A stretch of 64,000 nucleotides of DNA from Rostratula benghalensis (lineage: Eukaryota > Chordata > Aves > Charadriiformes > Rostratulidae), in assembly GCA_013399305.1 (NCBI GenBank), contig VXAI01000046.1:3348731-3412730 (forward strand). Direction: 5' to 3'. The translations under genes and the position numbers were made by a program. Each line of letters opens with the position of its first letter. The first letter of the stretch is position 1. Below are positions 13,823-26,994 of this stretch, in pieces. The notes beneath the pieces were generated by a model. That model was not told the DNA's origin, ran no database searches, and was given only the letters and a program-made list of their open reading frames with translations.

Positions 13823-15762
13823 CTGCTCTGTGTGAGTAATACATTTTAAGGCTCTTAGGAGATGTAATATTTATAAGACATAAGATATCATTTAGGTTCA
13901 TCTTGAAACAGGCTTTGCTAAGAAAAATAACAGAATATCTGAATTCAGGCTCAACAAGTTGAAGTCTGCCAAGTTGACTTTGAGCTTTTCAGTAAGATCG
14001 CTGCCAGAGTCTGTATCTGCACACATTTGTTGTAGGAGGAGGTTTGACCTTAGATTAGCACACAGTTGGCAGTGTGCAAGGCTAACTACAGTCTAATTGA
14101 CATGTAATGTTTGCACACGCTGTTACACCCTGATAAAAGTGCAGCAGTGTTTTATGATCTTCCTGTCTCTGTTGTAGGAGTAGCAGCTGCTTTGGTGTTC
14201 AGTCCTGGTCTTGTCGGAATTTCAGACTTCTCTGAAGCTTAAACATGTTCAGAAATTTTCATAAGTATTACACCAACCTGTAGTTATCGTCCTTATCCTT
14301 TGTGAGCTTTTTACCTTAGGGGTATGGAGTACTCTTAAAGCTGGGGTGAAATGAATGCTCTGGTGCTTGCGTCAAACATTCAATTAAATGCACATTAGCT
14401 TTCTAATGTGTCTCAATCTCTCTGTTGTCCTGTTCTGTGGCTGTCAGAGATCTTGATTTGACAGGTGCAAGTGAACAAGTTCTTGTTCAGCTTCTTTGTT
14501 TTCATTAGTGTCAGTGATTCGGACAGGCACTGGGCATTCTACAGTCTATTGCAATAGGTCTTCCTTTCCTTGGCTACTCTTTTTTTTTTTTTTTTTTTTT
14601 TTTATCATCTCTTTATCCCTCTGCATGTGTTACTCAAAGATTTTTGTGGCTAGCTGTTCCCTGTTTCTTTCTTTTGTTGAAAAAGCAGTCTTATTTTAAA
14701 AAAATAAACTGTAGTATCTAGAAAGTACAGAGAAGCCTGATGGTTTCTACCAGAAGCTTGATGTTTAAAAGAACTCATTACAAATAGCATTCAGCATTTG
14801 GGACAACATGATATGGTTTCATATTGAGACACTCCATTTTTCCTTTCCTTCTTCCTCTGTTGCTAGCATTAGTACTTGCAAGGAGCATGCACTAAAGCTC
14901 TTCCAAGCTTGCTGCAGTATCATCTGCAAATGGATTGGTATTCTAGATATTAAAAACTATGATTGGTAACTGCATTCATGGTAAACATCAAGTAGTTGAT
15001 GGAGGTTAGAAGAGCAGGAAAAGCTTCTTTTAGTAGCTATTTAGAGATGTTGGAAGGAGACTGCATGGTCTGCTGTTTTTTGATTTGACGTGTTTAATAA
15101 ACAAGTCAATTGAGTCATAGACTATGTAAAATGTCGCATATATTTCCTCACTATTTGCCAGGATATGATGAAGTTATCACGGTTTTATGTAACCACCTTT
15201 CTAGTGAGTGATGTATGCTGGAGTAGCATTGCTTTCTTTGCTGGCGTGCAAATTTTTTGTTGTTTTTAACTAATATTCTATATATGTGCTTATCTCCATG
15301 GTACAAAAATTGATAAAGAATTAGGATTTATACAGAAATTGTGTTAATCTCATTGATTCCAGTTTGTGACTGCTTGTAAGCAAAAATTGTCTGGATAATA
15401 CTACAGTAGATGGGATCAAGACTAGAGTATTTGAGAGGTAGAAACATAAATGAATTAATTATAATTTAGACTGAAATAGTGGTTGACTTAGTTTTGAATT
15501 CTCCAATAAGTACTAGGTGGAAAGAGAAGTGTGATAAAGTATTAACTGCAGTGAACAATATGATGCTAATGGAAAAAAAAACCCACTCTTAAGCTGTTTG
15601 GATACGGATTGTTTTATTTCCTCTTACTTTTCTCATGTACTTGTTTTGTTGGTGGTTTTTTTTTTTTTTTAACCTGATTTAGTGATTGCTGTGTTGCTAG
15701 TAAGAGAATAATAGTTCAAGTTTTGAAAAAGGATTCATGGTCACATGTATTATAATTGATCT
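13823..15762. other. Non-coding DNA between the two minus-strand coding-like blocks
   Basis: I see no gene. It contains a T24 homopolymer at 14580-14603 and a T-run near 15657-15671. No coding continuity could be traced on the minus strand between the block ending at 15765 and the block starting at 13662. Confidence 0.5.
14580..14603. repeat. T24 homopolymer
   Basis: An uninterrupted run of about 24 T, prone to length variation and sequencing error. Confidence 0.9.
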
Positions 15763-15764
15763 TA

Positions 15765-16477
15765 AGTGTCCAGTGTCTTGGCTTCTAGCATCCCACACTT
15801 TGTTTCAAGAATCAGCTCAGCAACCTGTGGAGTAGATCCAGTGGGTGTAGCAACATAAGGCAAATGTTGAAGAAATGCCATTAGAGAATTCTTCTGGTGG
15901 ACTTGCTTGACCATTTGATCCTGGACAACCTGCCTCTTCATAGAACTTCCAACAAGTGGTACTGAAAGATGCAGAATGGAATTGCATGCAATACTTTGTA
16001 TTGTTCACTTGATATCTTTTCAGATCACTTTTGTAATTGTCTCTTTGGCCAGTCCTTCCCAATGAATTGTCATGCACCTTTTTTTCTAAAAACTCTGTGC
16101 TGTTACTCCTGTCTGAGACATCTTCAATAGCATTTTGTGCAGAAAAAGAGTTGCATTGGGGTGAGAGAGTAGGATCACTGTTGTCCAATTGTTTTTGCAG
16201 GGAGAAATTCATGTGAAATTTCAATACTGGTAACACTCTGCTTTAGTGACACCAAAAATGTATCTGAGGCTGAAAAATATCTGTGGGAAGCACTTAGTGG
16301 GTTTTTTTCCATTTGGATTCCAGACCCATAACTGTATGTTCTGTGGTTCACAGTAGGAATCCAAGAGGGAATTATTTTGCTTGCAACCAATTCTGTTAAA
16401 ATTCTAATGCCAGCTCGGATGTTAGGTTCATGTTGACTGTTTTGCAGTTTTAACCTTGAGGCTTTTTTTGTCTTAAG
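15765..16477 (-). pseudogene. Unidentified frameshifted coding remnant on minus strand (blocks A-B-C)
   Basis: On the minus strand three frames follow one another and each reads like protein. Frame A (16477 down to 16178) includes EPNIRAGIRILTELVASKI. Frame B (16236 down to 15820) includes SFSAQNAIEDVSDRSNS. Frame C (about 16005 down to 15765, TAA at 15762-15764) includes SMKRQVVQDQMVKQVHQKNS and LQHLPYVATPTGSTPQVAEL. Handing over from A to B near 16240 and from B to C near 15980 would need one frameshift each. That pattern fits an intronless copy that has decayed, or a lost host gene. I do not recognise the family and cannot name a parent. Chance open frames remain possible, because the judgement rests on composition and on adjacent frames lining up. 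Confidence 0.4.
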
Positions 16478-19213
16478 CTAATATGGGGTGGGTAATTTTA
16501 CTCATGTTTCCTTTGTTCTGTACTTCATTGTTTTTAAAGGAGAGGTCTGTGATGTGCAAACACAACTCTGGTGCCAAGCTTAAATCTAAAATGTTTGATA
16601 GTTGTTGGAAAAACAACAATAATGTTCGATGAGAGTCATGACAAGAGGTACCTAAATAGGAAAACAAAAAATGACTCTAAAATGTTGTAGCTGCAGGTCA
16701 GAGAATCATATACCTAGAGTATTAGAAACATTAGTAATTCAATCCTTTCATAGTTGATCATACCATATGGCTTATGTGCTTTCTAGTACTGTCTGATTAT
16801 CGATTATATATTTATCTAATCCTGTATCAGCATTCTTGAATGATTATATCATATTTAAGTCAAAGTAAACAAGAAAATTTTGTCTTTACTGCACATACCT
16901 ATTATTCAGTGTCTGTTGACTTTTCTTAGTGGGCTATCAGCTGAATATTCTTTTCTTTACTGTTGGACCAATGTTTTACTACTGTAACTAGTAAGTATCT
17001 GTCCTATACAACAGGCACATAATGGCAGTGTTTAACAAGAAGACAGGAAACATGAGTATCTGCTGCTGTTTTCTATTTCTATAGATATAGTGTATTATAG
17101 AAGTCAGTGTTACATTGTTTGCTGTGAGCAATTGGGATTGGAGGCATTTGAACTGATAGCACCTGTTCTGGACTTACATCCTGGTGGGAAAGACAGACAG
17201 ACAGCATTCAGTGTCCCCTTTGCTACCTATTTTATTTGGTGGGTTGTTTTTTTGTGGGTTTTGCGTTTGTTTTGTTTTGGGGTTGATTTTTTTTTTTTTG
17301 ATCACTGTCTTGAGACTAAACAAAGACACTGGAAATTAATTTTTCCTATAACAATGATTTTGCTGTCATTTGTATACCTGACAAGTTCAGTGGATACTGA
17401 AGTATAAATAAAAATTGTAGCTTGAGCACTTGGATTTATGTTGAACCATACAGTTTTCAAGTGCACTTCATCTTTCTAGATATGGCTGTTTTAACATCGA
17501 ATCAATTTTAGCACACTCTAAGTACTTGAGCAGAAAAGGTTAGAGTTAGCTTCCCTGGAGAGTAGATACAACTTTCTAACTGGGACCTGCTTTGCTGTGA
17601 TTTGCTTAGTATAAATGACTATCAGTGTCTAAGCTGTCAACCTAAATTTTCACTAAATGACCAAGCTCTTTACCAAGAATCCTGCTTTCCAAATGGGCGT
17701 GCAAGAAATAATGGTTTTCCAAGCCAGGAATTCTTTCGCCTTCATTCTTAATTTGTGAAGATTCTGGATGAGCAGATGAAGTTCATCGTGGAGATGATAA
17801 TTGGTTGTTCAGTGTGTTTTGTGTAGTTATCCTTCAAGTTCTTCAAGCTTATTTAAATAAGTGGAATGCTGACTTGCTAGACTATAGTTGCATTCATTAA
17901 AATAACATTTTATAAATGTTTACTTTTTTTTCTGCCTCACTTCGTATTTTAGTGAACTGCTTGAAATGATTGTAAACTAACTGATTATTGGGATAAATTA
18001 ATCAAAACCTTCTGAAAGCCATTTCAGTGCCTAAATCTGCTGTTTCACATGAAATCAAGGAGAGTAAAGAACTGTTCCACATAAAACCAATCACAGCATT
18101 GGCAAAAATAATTTTACTTGAGCCTTGCTTATTTTCTGGTTCTGTATAGCAAAGCTGTTTCTAACTTGTCTACCTCACTTAATTCTGCATGATGATGCTG
18201 GTCAAAATGATCAATATGGATTTATTTTGGGGATTTCAGTATCTAAGTGGATTTTATTTTATGCAGTTTCAGCTTTCATAACAAATTATAAGGCTTTTTA
18301 TAGAGCTTGTAAGAAACTCAAGCAGACCATTAATTGTCTTTGTGTTACCTAAGGTAGGTAATTGAGTAGAGTATATATGGAGTAACTGTTGACGTCCACT
18401 CTCTTCAAAGAAAATGATTAAAAATTTCGAATGTGGCATAAGGTGATGTTTAGGAGGGTGGGAGGAAATCAATAGAAGAATTCTTACATGATTTACTATG
18501 ATACTCTTTTCTGGAGCTTAGCAATACTCTTTCTGTACCTGAAGAAAAAGATTCTGTGTTTTTACTTTTGAATGGGCAGAGTGTATTGCTGTAGCAAACT
18601 CAACATTTTCTAAACTCTGCCTACATGTGTTACTTCAAAAAACCCCCAAAAAATAAAAGGAAATGCAGAGGAATATCTACATCACAGTAGGTGATCCCAA
18701 GAGGTCTTATTGTAGCTGTGTCATTTAATGACTATATTAACAACTCTGAGTGGTTTATTGCATCCTGCTCTGGGGCCATTGCCAAGAATGGCCGCATAGT
18801 TCAGAGCTTTGAGTGGTGAGTTTGAATAATTCAGGGAAAAAAAACACATTGAAGTGTGCTCAAGGGTTGTAAACCTAGAGATACAAGCTTAAAATTTGTC
18901 CTTCAAAACATTATAGCACTTCAGCAGTTGAAAATAATGTGAATATACAGAACTGTGCAAGCCTGGATTTAACAACCCACTTGTTCAATTCAACCTATTA
19001 CTGCTGTTGGTGTGATTTAGAATATCAAATCCTGCTGATTTGGAAAATCGCTTTCATATTGCCTTAACTCTTCCACAGAAAAAATATTTGTAATCTTGAT
19101 TCTTCTTATCCTATAATTTTACCTCTGTGCTCTTAAACTACCAGAAAATATATTTGAAGTTGCAGCTCTTATGATGGGACCTAGTGTAGCCTTACAAGCA
19201 GTTCTATTTGATT

Positions 19214-19350
19214 TTAAAAAAAAAATAAATGCGAAGTCCTCCCAACAACAAACCCCACAGAAAAATCCCCAACAAGAACCTTCCCCCCCCAAAAGAAACC
19301 CCCCAAAACAAAAATAAAACAGCAAAACAAACCCACAAAAAAAAAAAAGT
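19214..19350. repeat. A/C-rich low-complexity tract
   Basis: Nearly only A and C for about 135 bases, with C-runs at 19253-19256, 19267-19270, 19283-19290 and 19299-19304. On the minus strand these are four G-runs with loops of 8 to 12 bases, a weak G-quadruplex candidate. The open frames that cross it are composition artefacts. Confidence 0.8.
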
Positions 19351-20207
19351 ATATATTCGGTGTCTCAGAGTTTTATTTATAGTCCTAGGATCCTTGAACA
19401 TCTTTCTGGCCATCCTCCAAGGACTGTCTTAAATTTAGACATTCTGTTTCTACAACAAATTCACTTCATGTGCAGAGGAACCAAGCAAAAGGTTGTTGAT
19501 TCACTTCTGATTTATACAGAAACTCATGTTCCCCGTTTTCAGCTTTCTCCTGCAAAATCAGAACAGAAGCCTGGAAGGCCTCTTCAAAGAGTTGAGTCAT
19601 TGACTGCCACATTGAAGGCTGCTGCTCCTGAGGCTAATGACTTATATGTTACAACTAGTTCCACTTAGCTCTTTCTTTCTGTTATCTAAAAGCTATTTCA
19701 GCTCTGTTTGGAACAATGACATTCCTCCTGTAGTCTCTTGTAATTCATACATCCTTTTGAAAACGCATTCAAGCAAGTTAGTTTGCAAATAGGCCTTTGA
19801 CTTAAAAAGCAAACTGTAGGCGAATTGCTAATAAGCTGACTGTCCTATAAAACAACTCTTAATTAGATGCAGATATTTTGGTCTCTTGCATAATTCTGCT
19901 TGAGGGTACTTCCTTTCTGGGTTCTTAGCAAAATAGATGCTGTTCCTGTACAACTTTGTGTGAACTGCAAATGCCATAATTAGAGCCTACTTTCACAGGA
20001 CCCTTTCAAAGCTTGCCCCAGTTCACCTTCATTTTACTGTTTTTTCAAGTGGTTTGGTTTTAAGATTAAGCAGTGCACACAACAGATAAATGCTATGAAT
20101 TTTTACTGATATTCTTGAAGATTTTAACTGTAAACTGGGTTATCAGGATGTGTGGTGTGTGTATACAGGCACTGTGGTTGGGTAGGGCTTTTCTTGGGAT
20201 AGGGGTG

Positions 20208-20253
20208 CATATAAGAGGTCTTCGTATAGGAAGGTCTTCATATAAGAGGTCAT
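20208..20253. repeat. Three imperfect 15-16 bp tandem units
   Basis: The unit catataagaggtctt is followed by a variant (cgtataggaaggtctt) and then by a near copy of the first. The 13-mer catataagaggtc occurs exactly twice, at 20208-20220 and 20239-20251. Confidence 0.75.
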
Positions 20254-23200
20254 GGAAGGAAGTATTGCACTTTTTCTGTTTGCTTGTTCAAGCCTGAAGA
20301 GTTCTGACTAGTTACCCCGGATACCATGCGATGTCTGAGGTTGTCAGGCTAATTTTGGACACCCCTAAGCTGATGTATTTGTTCTTATTGCCTGTTTAGA
20401 ACATAAATGTTTACTCTATTTGTTTACTGCTCCTGCCTTCAACTTTGAGCTAATTAGAGGGAAATGGAGATTTATTGGTTTTTTAATTATTTTTTTTCTT
20501 TTCTGGTCACCATAAGAGTGTATACTGTTCCCTTCTAAATTGACAAGACATAACTTGTGTTGTCCAGTGTTTATAAGTGTGATATTTGCACATCAGTGAT
20601 AGTTGTCTTTGAAGCACCTCTCTACACTGTTCTCAGTGAAATAACGAAGCAACTGACTAGTTTTCAGTGTCTTCTCCTTCGAGAAGGAGTACAACCCACA
20701 GATGATTGTTCAGCTCCTACACAGTGGCCTGGTGGAGAATCAACCTAGTGTTGTAGGAAAACATATTAATAGCACCCTTTAAGCAAGTTTGAGAGTGTTG
20801 TGGTATAAAGGAGTTAGAAATTGACAGCAGTGGAGCACTAAGGAGAGGGTGATCTTGCCTGGAAAGAAACCATGTGACATTTTATATGATGAGCATGTAA
20901 CATGCGAACACCAGTGAAGACCAACTAGCTTAAATGCCATTGTAAGTTTGTAGTAAAAATGTGTTATCCTCTGTGCCTGCACAATGATCTGTGTGCTCAT
21001 GTGCCTCGTGGTTCCATAATTCTTGATTTTGAAGGATGACACTTCCATTTGCATTCAGAATCTTGGAAACATCAAATATAGCTATTGGTACAACTGGGTT
21101 TGTATTTTTGAGTGTCTGTTGCTTAATAAAGCCTTACCAGCTAGCAGTCTACTAAACAAGTGTTTGATATTTTGCAATAGAATTAGGTGTTTAACTGTCA
21201 TGACAGAAAATGTAGTGTGTCCTGTCTTCCTGGTGCCCTGTGCCAGCAGGTAGGTGGTAAGAATGCTGAAAAGAATAGAGAACTCTTGTCCCACTGGAAC
21301 AACGTCTTACAGAGTTAGTCTACTGTAAAAATACGTAGCTTTGCCTATACTAGCATGTACACGTGCAGGTTTGTAGACTTTGACAGTCTCATGACCTAAA
21401 TTTGTGTTTGCTCAAGCCTGAATGAACCAGTTAAGAAATATCTCCAGGGAAACAGACCTCTTCTAAATCATAGCAGAGCTTTGTGTTTAACCATAGCACT
21501 GGCAGTGGGAACTTTCCTTTAACTAGGTAGGTGCAGTCCATATTTGACAGCGTCAGAGTTAGATGTTCTACATTTGCGTAGTTTAGAAATGCAGATATTT
21601 CTGGATTATGTTTTACTTCAAACATTTTATTGGCAAGGGTGTGAAATAGGAGGCAAAGAAGTGTTCATATCTTCATATCATTAAGCAGAGATAATATGAA
21701 GTTGGGATTTTGCATTATTTGTTTGCTTAGCAATGTAGTTCAAAATATACAGATAACATCCTGGCCCCGTCAGCTGTCACACCCCACAGGTGTTAGGGTA
21801 GGAAGGGTACAAATAAAGCCAAGTGGGTTTGTAAATGATGAGGCAGGTCTCCCCTTTCTCCCATGGATCTGGTAAGCCATTCTTCCTGTGGTTTATTCTG
21901 TGCTTTTAGTTTTGATGATAGCTGATTCCTGTTGCAATTAGGTGATGCAAACTTGTGTCCTCATCAATATTTAGAGACACAGCCTTTTGTTAAAGAAAAA
22001 TAATGTAACTGTTCATTGAGTATGTATTTGTTTCCAAGCCCACACCTACTGTAATTTAACAGTAACAGCATCCCAGCTCTAACTGTTGTGAGAATGTGTC
22101 TATGCAGGAGGCTATTGGGAAGGATACAGCAACTTCAACTGAGAGTTGACTAAGGCTGAGCAAATGGAAATACAGGTGCCTGCTGCAGATCTGTTCTCTG
22201 GGTGTACAGTGACCAGAGGCTGTAGTGACCCAGCTGGGACAGTGACCATTCCTTATGATGTGTTGCTCCTTCTCCTCTGCTGGAGAGTACTACTGCTTTG
22301 GATGTTCTCACAAATCATGTGTATAATCATTCCGTAACCCAATTCTGTTAAAAAGAAAGGGGAAGGTTCTTTAAAGATGCAATGGCCAACATGAAAAAAA
22401 CCCAAAAGAAACAGTCAAAATAGGTTAAGAAAATGATCATGTAAACAGGAGCATTGGCAGCTGTGAGCGGCAACATTAACTTCTGGAGCTGAAAGGGAGC
22501 TGGTTGCTTCTGTGGTTACACTGCAGCGGTGGAATGTTAGGTGTTCCTCCAACCTGAAGTTACTTCACTCTGAAGAATTTTAATATTGCCTCATTATTAG
22601 GTCTTAACTTTTCAGTACTTGATAATGTCTTGGGTTTTGTGTTGAAATATTTCACTTGTTTGCAAGGTATCTCTCTGGGCACACAGAGGCCTGCTCATTT
22701 TGACTCAGCCCCCAGTTAAAATCGTCTTTTGGCATTTCCCAGAACTTGGACACTGTGACGGTTCAACATGAGACCTTGACTTAGACACTCCTTATAGGTG
22801 CTTACAGACACTGGGTTTTCTCGCTGATGATCTGTGTTTGTTTTTTGAGAGGTCTGAGCTTCTGTTTCCTCTCCCAACCCTTTTAGATCCATAATTTATT
22901 ACTTCAGTCTCCAGGCTTTGCAAGCACAGATCAATCACAGTCTGATTTTGCAATTACCCACTTCGTTACTCACAGAGCATTAGATTTAGTACCAGGCAAA
23001 CCAGTCCTCCCAAAATCCTCTTAATTTCCAGGAACACTTTGACTTCTGGTCAGCCGTTCCAGAGAATGAGTGATACTGGGGAGGAGAAAGAGTCCATTAC
23101 CTGCACAGAGAAATATTTACATGCCACGAATCATGACATCAATACGTAGAAGATAAAGGGAACACAGAAGGTATTTTTCCCTTATTTTTTTTCTATGATC

Positions 23201-23764
23201 TCAGCCCTTTTTCTTGACCAAGTTCTTCGTTCTTTTGAGAAAAAACAGCTGTCCTAATTTGGCTGTTACCCAGGAGATGGAAACTGCCTGTCCTAGTTAC
23301 TGCTGAAAGCCAAGTAGGGAGGTTTGCGGCCTGAGGGTAATTTGGAGGAGGCAGATGAAAATCTTTCTCTCAAGTTAAAGAATACAGTGTTGGAGGAAGC
23401 TGAGAATTCATTGGCTCTTAACATATGGTGTTTTTGAAAAAGGCATCCTTTCTATCTCTGAAAACAGGAGCACTGACTTGGAGACTAGACCACTGATGTT
23501 AGGAGCTGTACTTCGCCCTGAAAAAAGGGAGGGGTATTGAGAGGACACAGTAACAGGTTTCCCACTTGTCAAATTGTGTTAAAGATGACAGGAATCCATT
23601 TCCTATGACAGTTTATATAGGGCAGGGGAAAAAAGGGTGTTTTTGCAGAGTGGCCTAGGTTGAAAACTTGGGTAGGTAAGGAAGAACCACCCAAAATGTA
23701 GTAGTAGTAGTAAAAAGAAAAACCAAAATGGAGCAGACTCCCTTGGATGTTGTGTACTCCAAAG

Positions 23765-23895
23765 GAGATATACGGAACAGATTAGATGAGCATCTGGCAG
23801 GGACAGCATAAGGATGCATCATCACACCGTGCAAGTGATGAGGCTAGGCTGCCTCTTGAGGTTCCTTCCACAATGTGTTTTCATGGTTTCTGTTG
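23765..23895 (+). mobile_element. Diverged CR1 LINE 3' end
   Basis: The stretch with ttagatgagcatctggcagg, then gatgaggctaggctgcct and cttgaggttccttccac, followed by a degenerate ttct/tgtg tail, matches the general layout of avian CR1 3' untranslated ends in sense orientation. CR1 is a non-LTR retrotransposon whose copies are usually cut short at the 5' end. The copy is old, its left border is not clear, and the call rests on memory of the consensus. Confidence 0.5.
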
Positions 23896-26800
23896 TGCAT
23901 GATCATAAAGTGAAAATAACAGGACCAGAAACTACTTGATGTATTTTAAAATAACTTTTTTTTTTTTGGTCTAAGTTTCAAAAAATGGGACCTCTGCTTG
24001 TTTTTAAACTGAAGAAGTGTGTGACACAATGCTGTACTGGCCAAACTGCTGTCAAGTTCTGACCAACTGTTCTGGATATCACAGATGAGATCAAGTTTAT
24101 CTGAATGCTTTGGTTTGCTAAATTTATGCTAGCCTAGTAAAAGCAGCAGTAGAAACTGCAGAATCACAATCCTTTTACCAGAATTATTATTTTTTTTCCC
24201 CAGTTAAAGTTTTGTGGTCAGTCTTCACCATTTGGTTTTTCTTTGCTGTTTTTTTTTTTTTCCATTCACATTAGACCATCCAGATTAGACACTGGAAGGA
24301 ATTTCTATGTTCCTTGGTGTGAGTTAGTACCCTTTTTTAGTGTTACATATAAAAGTTAGACTAAGAATAATCTATTTGCAAGTAACTATATTTTTCATGC
24401 CATAACCTTCTGACCTTTCACCTTAAAAGATAGTGTTATTTTCTGAAATATGAAAAGATACATAGGAAGCACAATATTACATCACCATAATTTACAAAAC
24501 GCCCACTGCGGTCAGTGTTGGTAATACAGGATTGGTATGGCATGAAACTTTCAAGTCAGGTGCTAATCTATGACTGTTCAGTCACTTGTCTAGTATTCCG
24601 TTTCAGAAAGTTGTCAATCATTGCATTGCACAAATTTTTCAGGTGGATGCTATTTTCTACATCTAAAAAAAAGTTAAATTTGATCTTTCCAATGGTGATG
24701 CAATGTGTCTGTGCAACTGTATTATAGTCACTTTGCTTTCATGTCAGAGAACAGACATTGAGTCCATCCTTACTACCTCTTTATATCTTAGCAGAAGAGA
24801 GGAGACTTCTTCTACTGCCTCTACTCAAATTACTTTTTTTAAGAAGATGGTTGTTGAATGTGCTTAATTTTTTTTTCCGAACAACTGTTTCCCTTTAACC
24901 GAAGTAATTCATAACTACAGTTAAGACTGTGGCTTGCTCGTGGCAAATTTGATGAGAAAAGGTCAGTATCAGTTCTGCTGATAATCTTCATCAGATAATC
25001 TGATGAAGTCTGCAGATATGTGTGCTGCTTGCAAGTCTTACCATCAGGTTCAATAGAAAGCATAGGGAAGAAAGCTTTATCTAGAACTTAGCTGTTCACT
25101 GGTGTTGCTTCATAGCATTTCCTCTCTTTAAGAGGAGTAGGAAATAAGAGAGAGAGTTCGGAGGGTTTCAGTATAATGGCTGTGCTCCAACCCATTGACT
25201 GACCAAAGGAAGCAGGGATGATGGCTCACTGGTTTCAGAGGTCACCTGTGAGTTACAACAGTTTCCTTCTGAGCAACTTGGTCACACTATTTTCCAAACT
25301 AATCTGTCTCTTTTCCAGCTGCTTAATGTGCCACCTTTTTTTAACAGCTCGTATAAGCACACCAGAAAAGGATTCTTCCTGGGGCTATTCTGGATGGTGG
25401 TGAACTGTTCCAATCTGGTGTCTTTGGGGATATTTTTGTTTCTGTAATGCTCTGACATTGGCTTATGTATAAATGACAAAGTTCTAAACTGAACCAAGTT
25501 ATGGTGAATCTCTATGAAAACACTGCAGAGATTTATATTTTGTCTTTATATTTTTACCTCTTATTTTGTGCTTCTGTTTATATGGAACCATTACTTCTGA
25601 AACCTTTTGGATGGGTTTTAGGAAGTAGTATTTGGTAGTAGGGAGAGATCTTCATTTGTTCATCAGACGTCTGCCTGGAACAATTGGTTCAAAATACAGA
25701 CTGTTTGGTTATTAGACAGTGACAGATTAGGAAAACACTGAGCTGTGTGCACTAATGCTTATTTTATGGTTTTTGCTCATTCACCCCTTTTCCTTTGATA
25801 ATCTTACCATTATCTAGCTTTTCATACTGGTTGTGATGGGTCTTCGAAATACTAAAACATCTCAAGTATGATAATTTTGTTTTGAGAGACAGGTGGATAG
25901 GTTGCCTCAAAAATGTGGGGGTGGATGACATTGTACAGGCAAAGCTACTCCTAAATCTTACTGGTAGAGAAATTACTTGTCTGCTGTCTGTGTCTTGGAG
26001 AAGGGATACAATCACTGATGCCATCAATGGATGAAATGTAAATGCTGCTTCCTTCCTATTTCTTAAAATGCTTTTGTCACACAGTGCCAAGTATCTAGGG
26101 TGTAAAAAGGTGCACAACTGGTATTTCATTTTTTGTGTAGCTATTGGTATTTGTCCTACTCAAATTGTCATCAGGGGCAATAATCCATAGAATTTTCCAT
26201 CCTCCTATTCAAAATGCACACACACAAATTCACATAGAAAGGATTTGGGGATTCTGGTAGATTGTGTGTTTATGCAGAAAGGACTTCAGTTATGAGGAGT
26301 TCTTGGAGATCACTATGGAAAGCCTAATGATGGAATAGTGGTTTTGAGTGTTATGACAGCAAGGGAAGACACTTGAGACAAACCCCAGACTACCTAAAAA
26401 ATTAAACAAAACAAAAAGCATCTTCAGCTTCCTGTTTCTGTAGACAAATGCTGTCAAATCCAGTGAAGTTTATGAAACAGAACTGAAATGAAAGTAGCAC
26501 AACACAGTATTGCATACTTCAGAATCTTTAGAAAGGAGAAGTTACGTACTAAGAAGATCCTGCCTCCAATTAAGTAGATATTTTAAGCTGTTAATTACCA
26601 GCTGATCTAAATGATCTAATAAAAAAATGTGGTGAGAGGAAAAATAACTTTTTGTCCATAATAAATATGTTGGCAAGATACCCAGGAAGTGTATTGTTTT
26701 CTCATGCACTCTTTTGATAAATCTCAGGCAAATTCTCAACACTAGCTATGTATACGCAAGTTTTTGAAAAATGAATTCCCAATATACCAAGAAAATAAGT

Positions 26801-26959
26801 GTTTTGGATAGTTTCTAGCTTGATGAAGCTAACAAGACTTTATACAGAACTGTATTTGAGCGCGTATAAGTCTATTGAACTAAATTTTTTTTTTTTAATG
26901 GAAAGTTTAATGTATTAAATGGAGAAGTCTAAGCAGTAATATTCTTAATGCTTTTTCAG

Positions 26960-26994
26960 ATACTCTAGTTGGATCTTGCAAGTGACTTGACACC
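26960..26994 (+). other. TLN2: 5' UTR part of the first coding exon and start context
   Basis: The acceptor ctttttcag ends at 26959, so 35 untranslated bases precede the ATG. The start lies in gacaccATGG, with G at +4 and C at -3 counted in a weak-to-fair Kozak setting. An in-frame TGA at 26983-26985 closes the frame just upstream, which fixes this ATG as the first possible start in the exon. Confidence 0.85.

Larger units (their letters stand above)
16478..26958. other. Upstream non-coding DNA leading to the first TLN2 coding exon
   Basis: No exon or RNA gene was recognised. It contains an A/C-rich patch (19214-19350), a small direct-repeat cluster (20208-20253) and a CR1 3' end (about 23765-23895). 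A + strand frame at 19360-19668 stays open for over 100 codons but has no family motif. The final bases form the polypyrimidine tract and AG (26958-26959) of the acceptor before the start codon, so at least the right end is intron and one or more 5' non-coding exons must lie further upstream. Confidence 0.6.

Noticed and set aside
16695..16760. Sequence agagaatcatatacctagag resembling a CR1 3' tail
   Set aside because: Only one short match to the aatcat motif, without the adjacent conserved CR1 end.
19360..19668. 102-codon + strand open frame ending in an Ala/Thr-rich stretch
   Set aside because: Composition is mildly protein-like in its second half, but it starts in low-complexity sequence, has no splice signals or known motif, and no frameshifted continuation was found.
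25764..26129. 121-codon minus-strand open frame
   Set aside because: No motif, repeats or neighbouring coding-like frame; the region between stops is compatible with chance.
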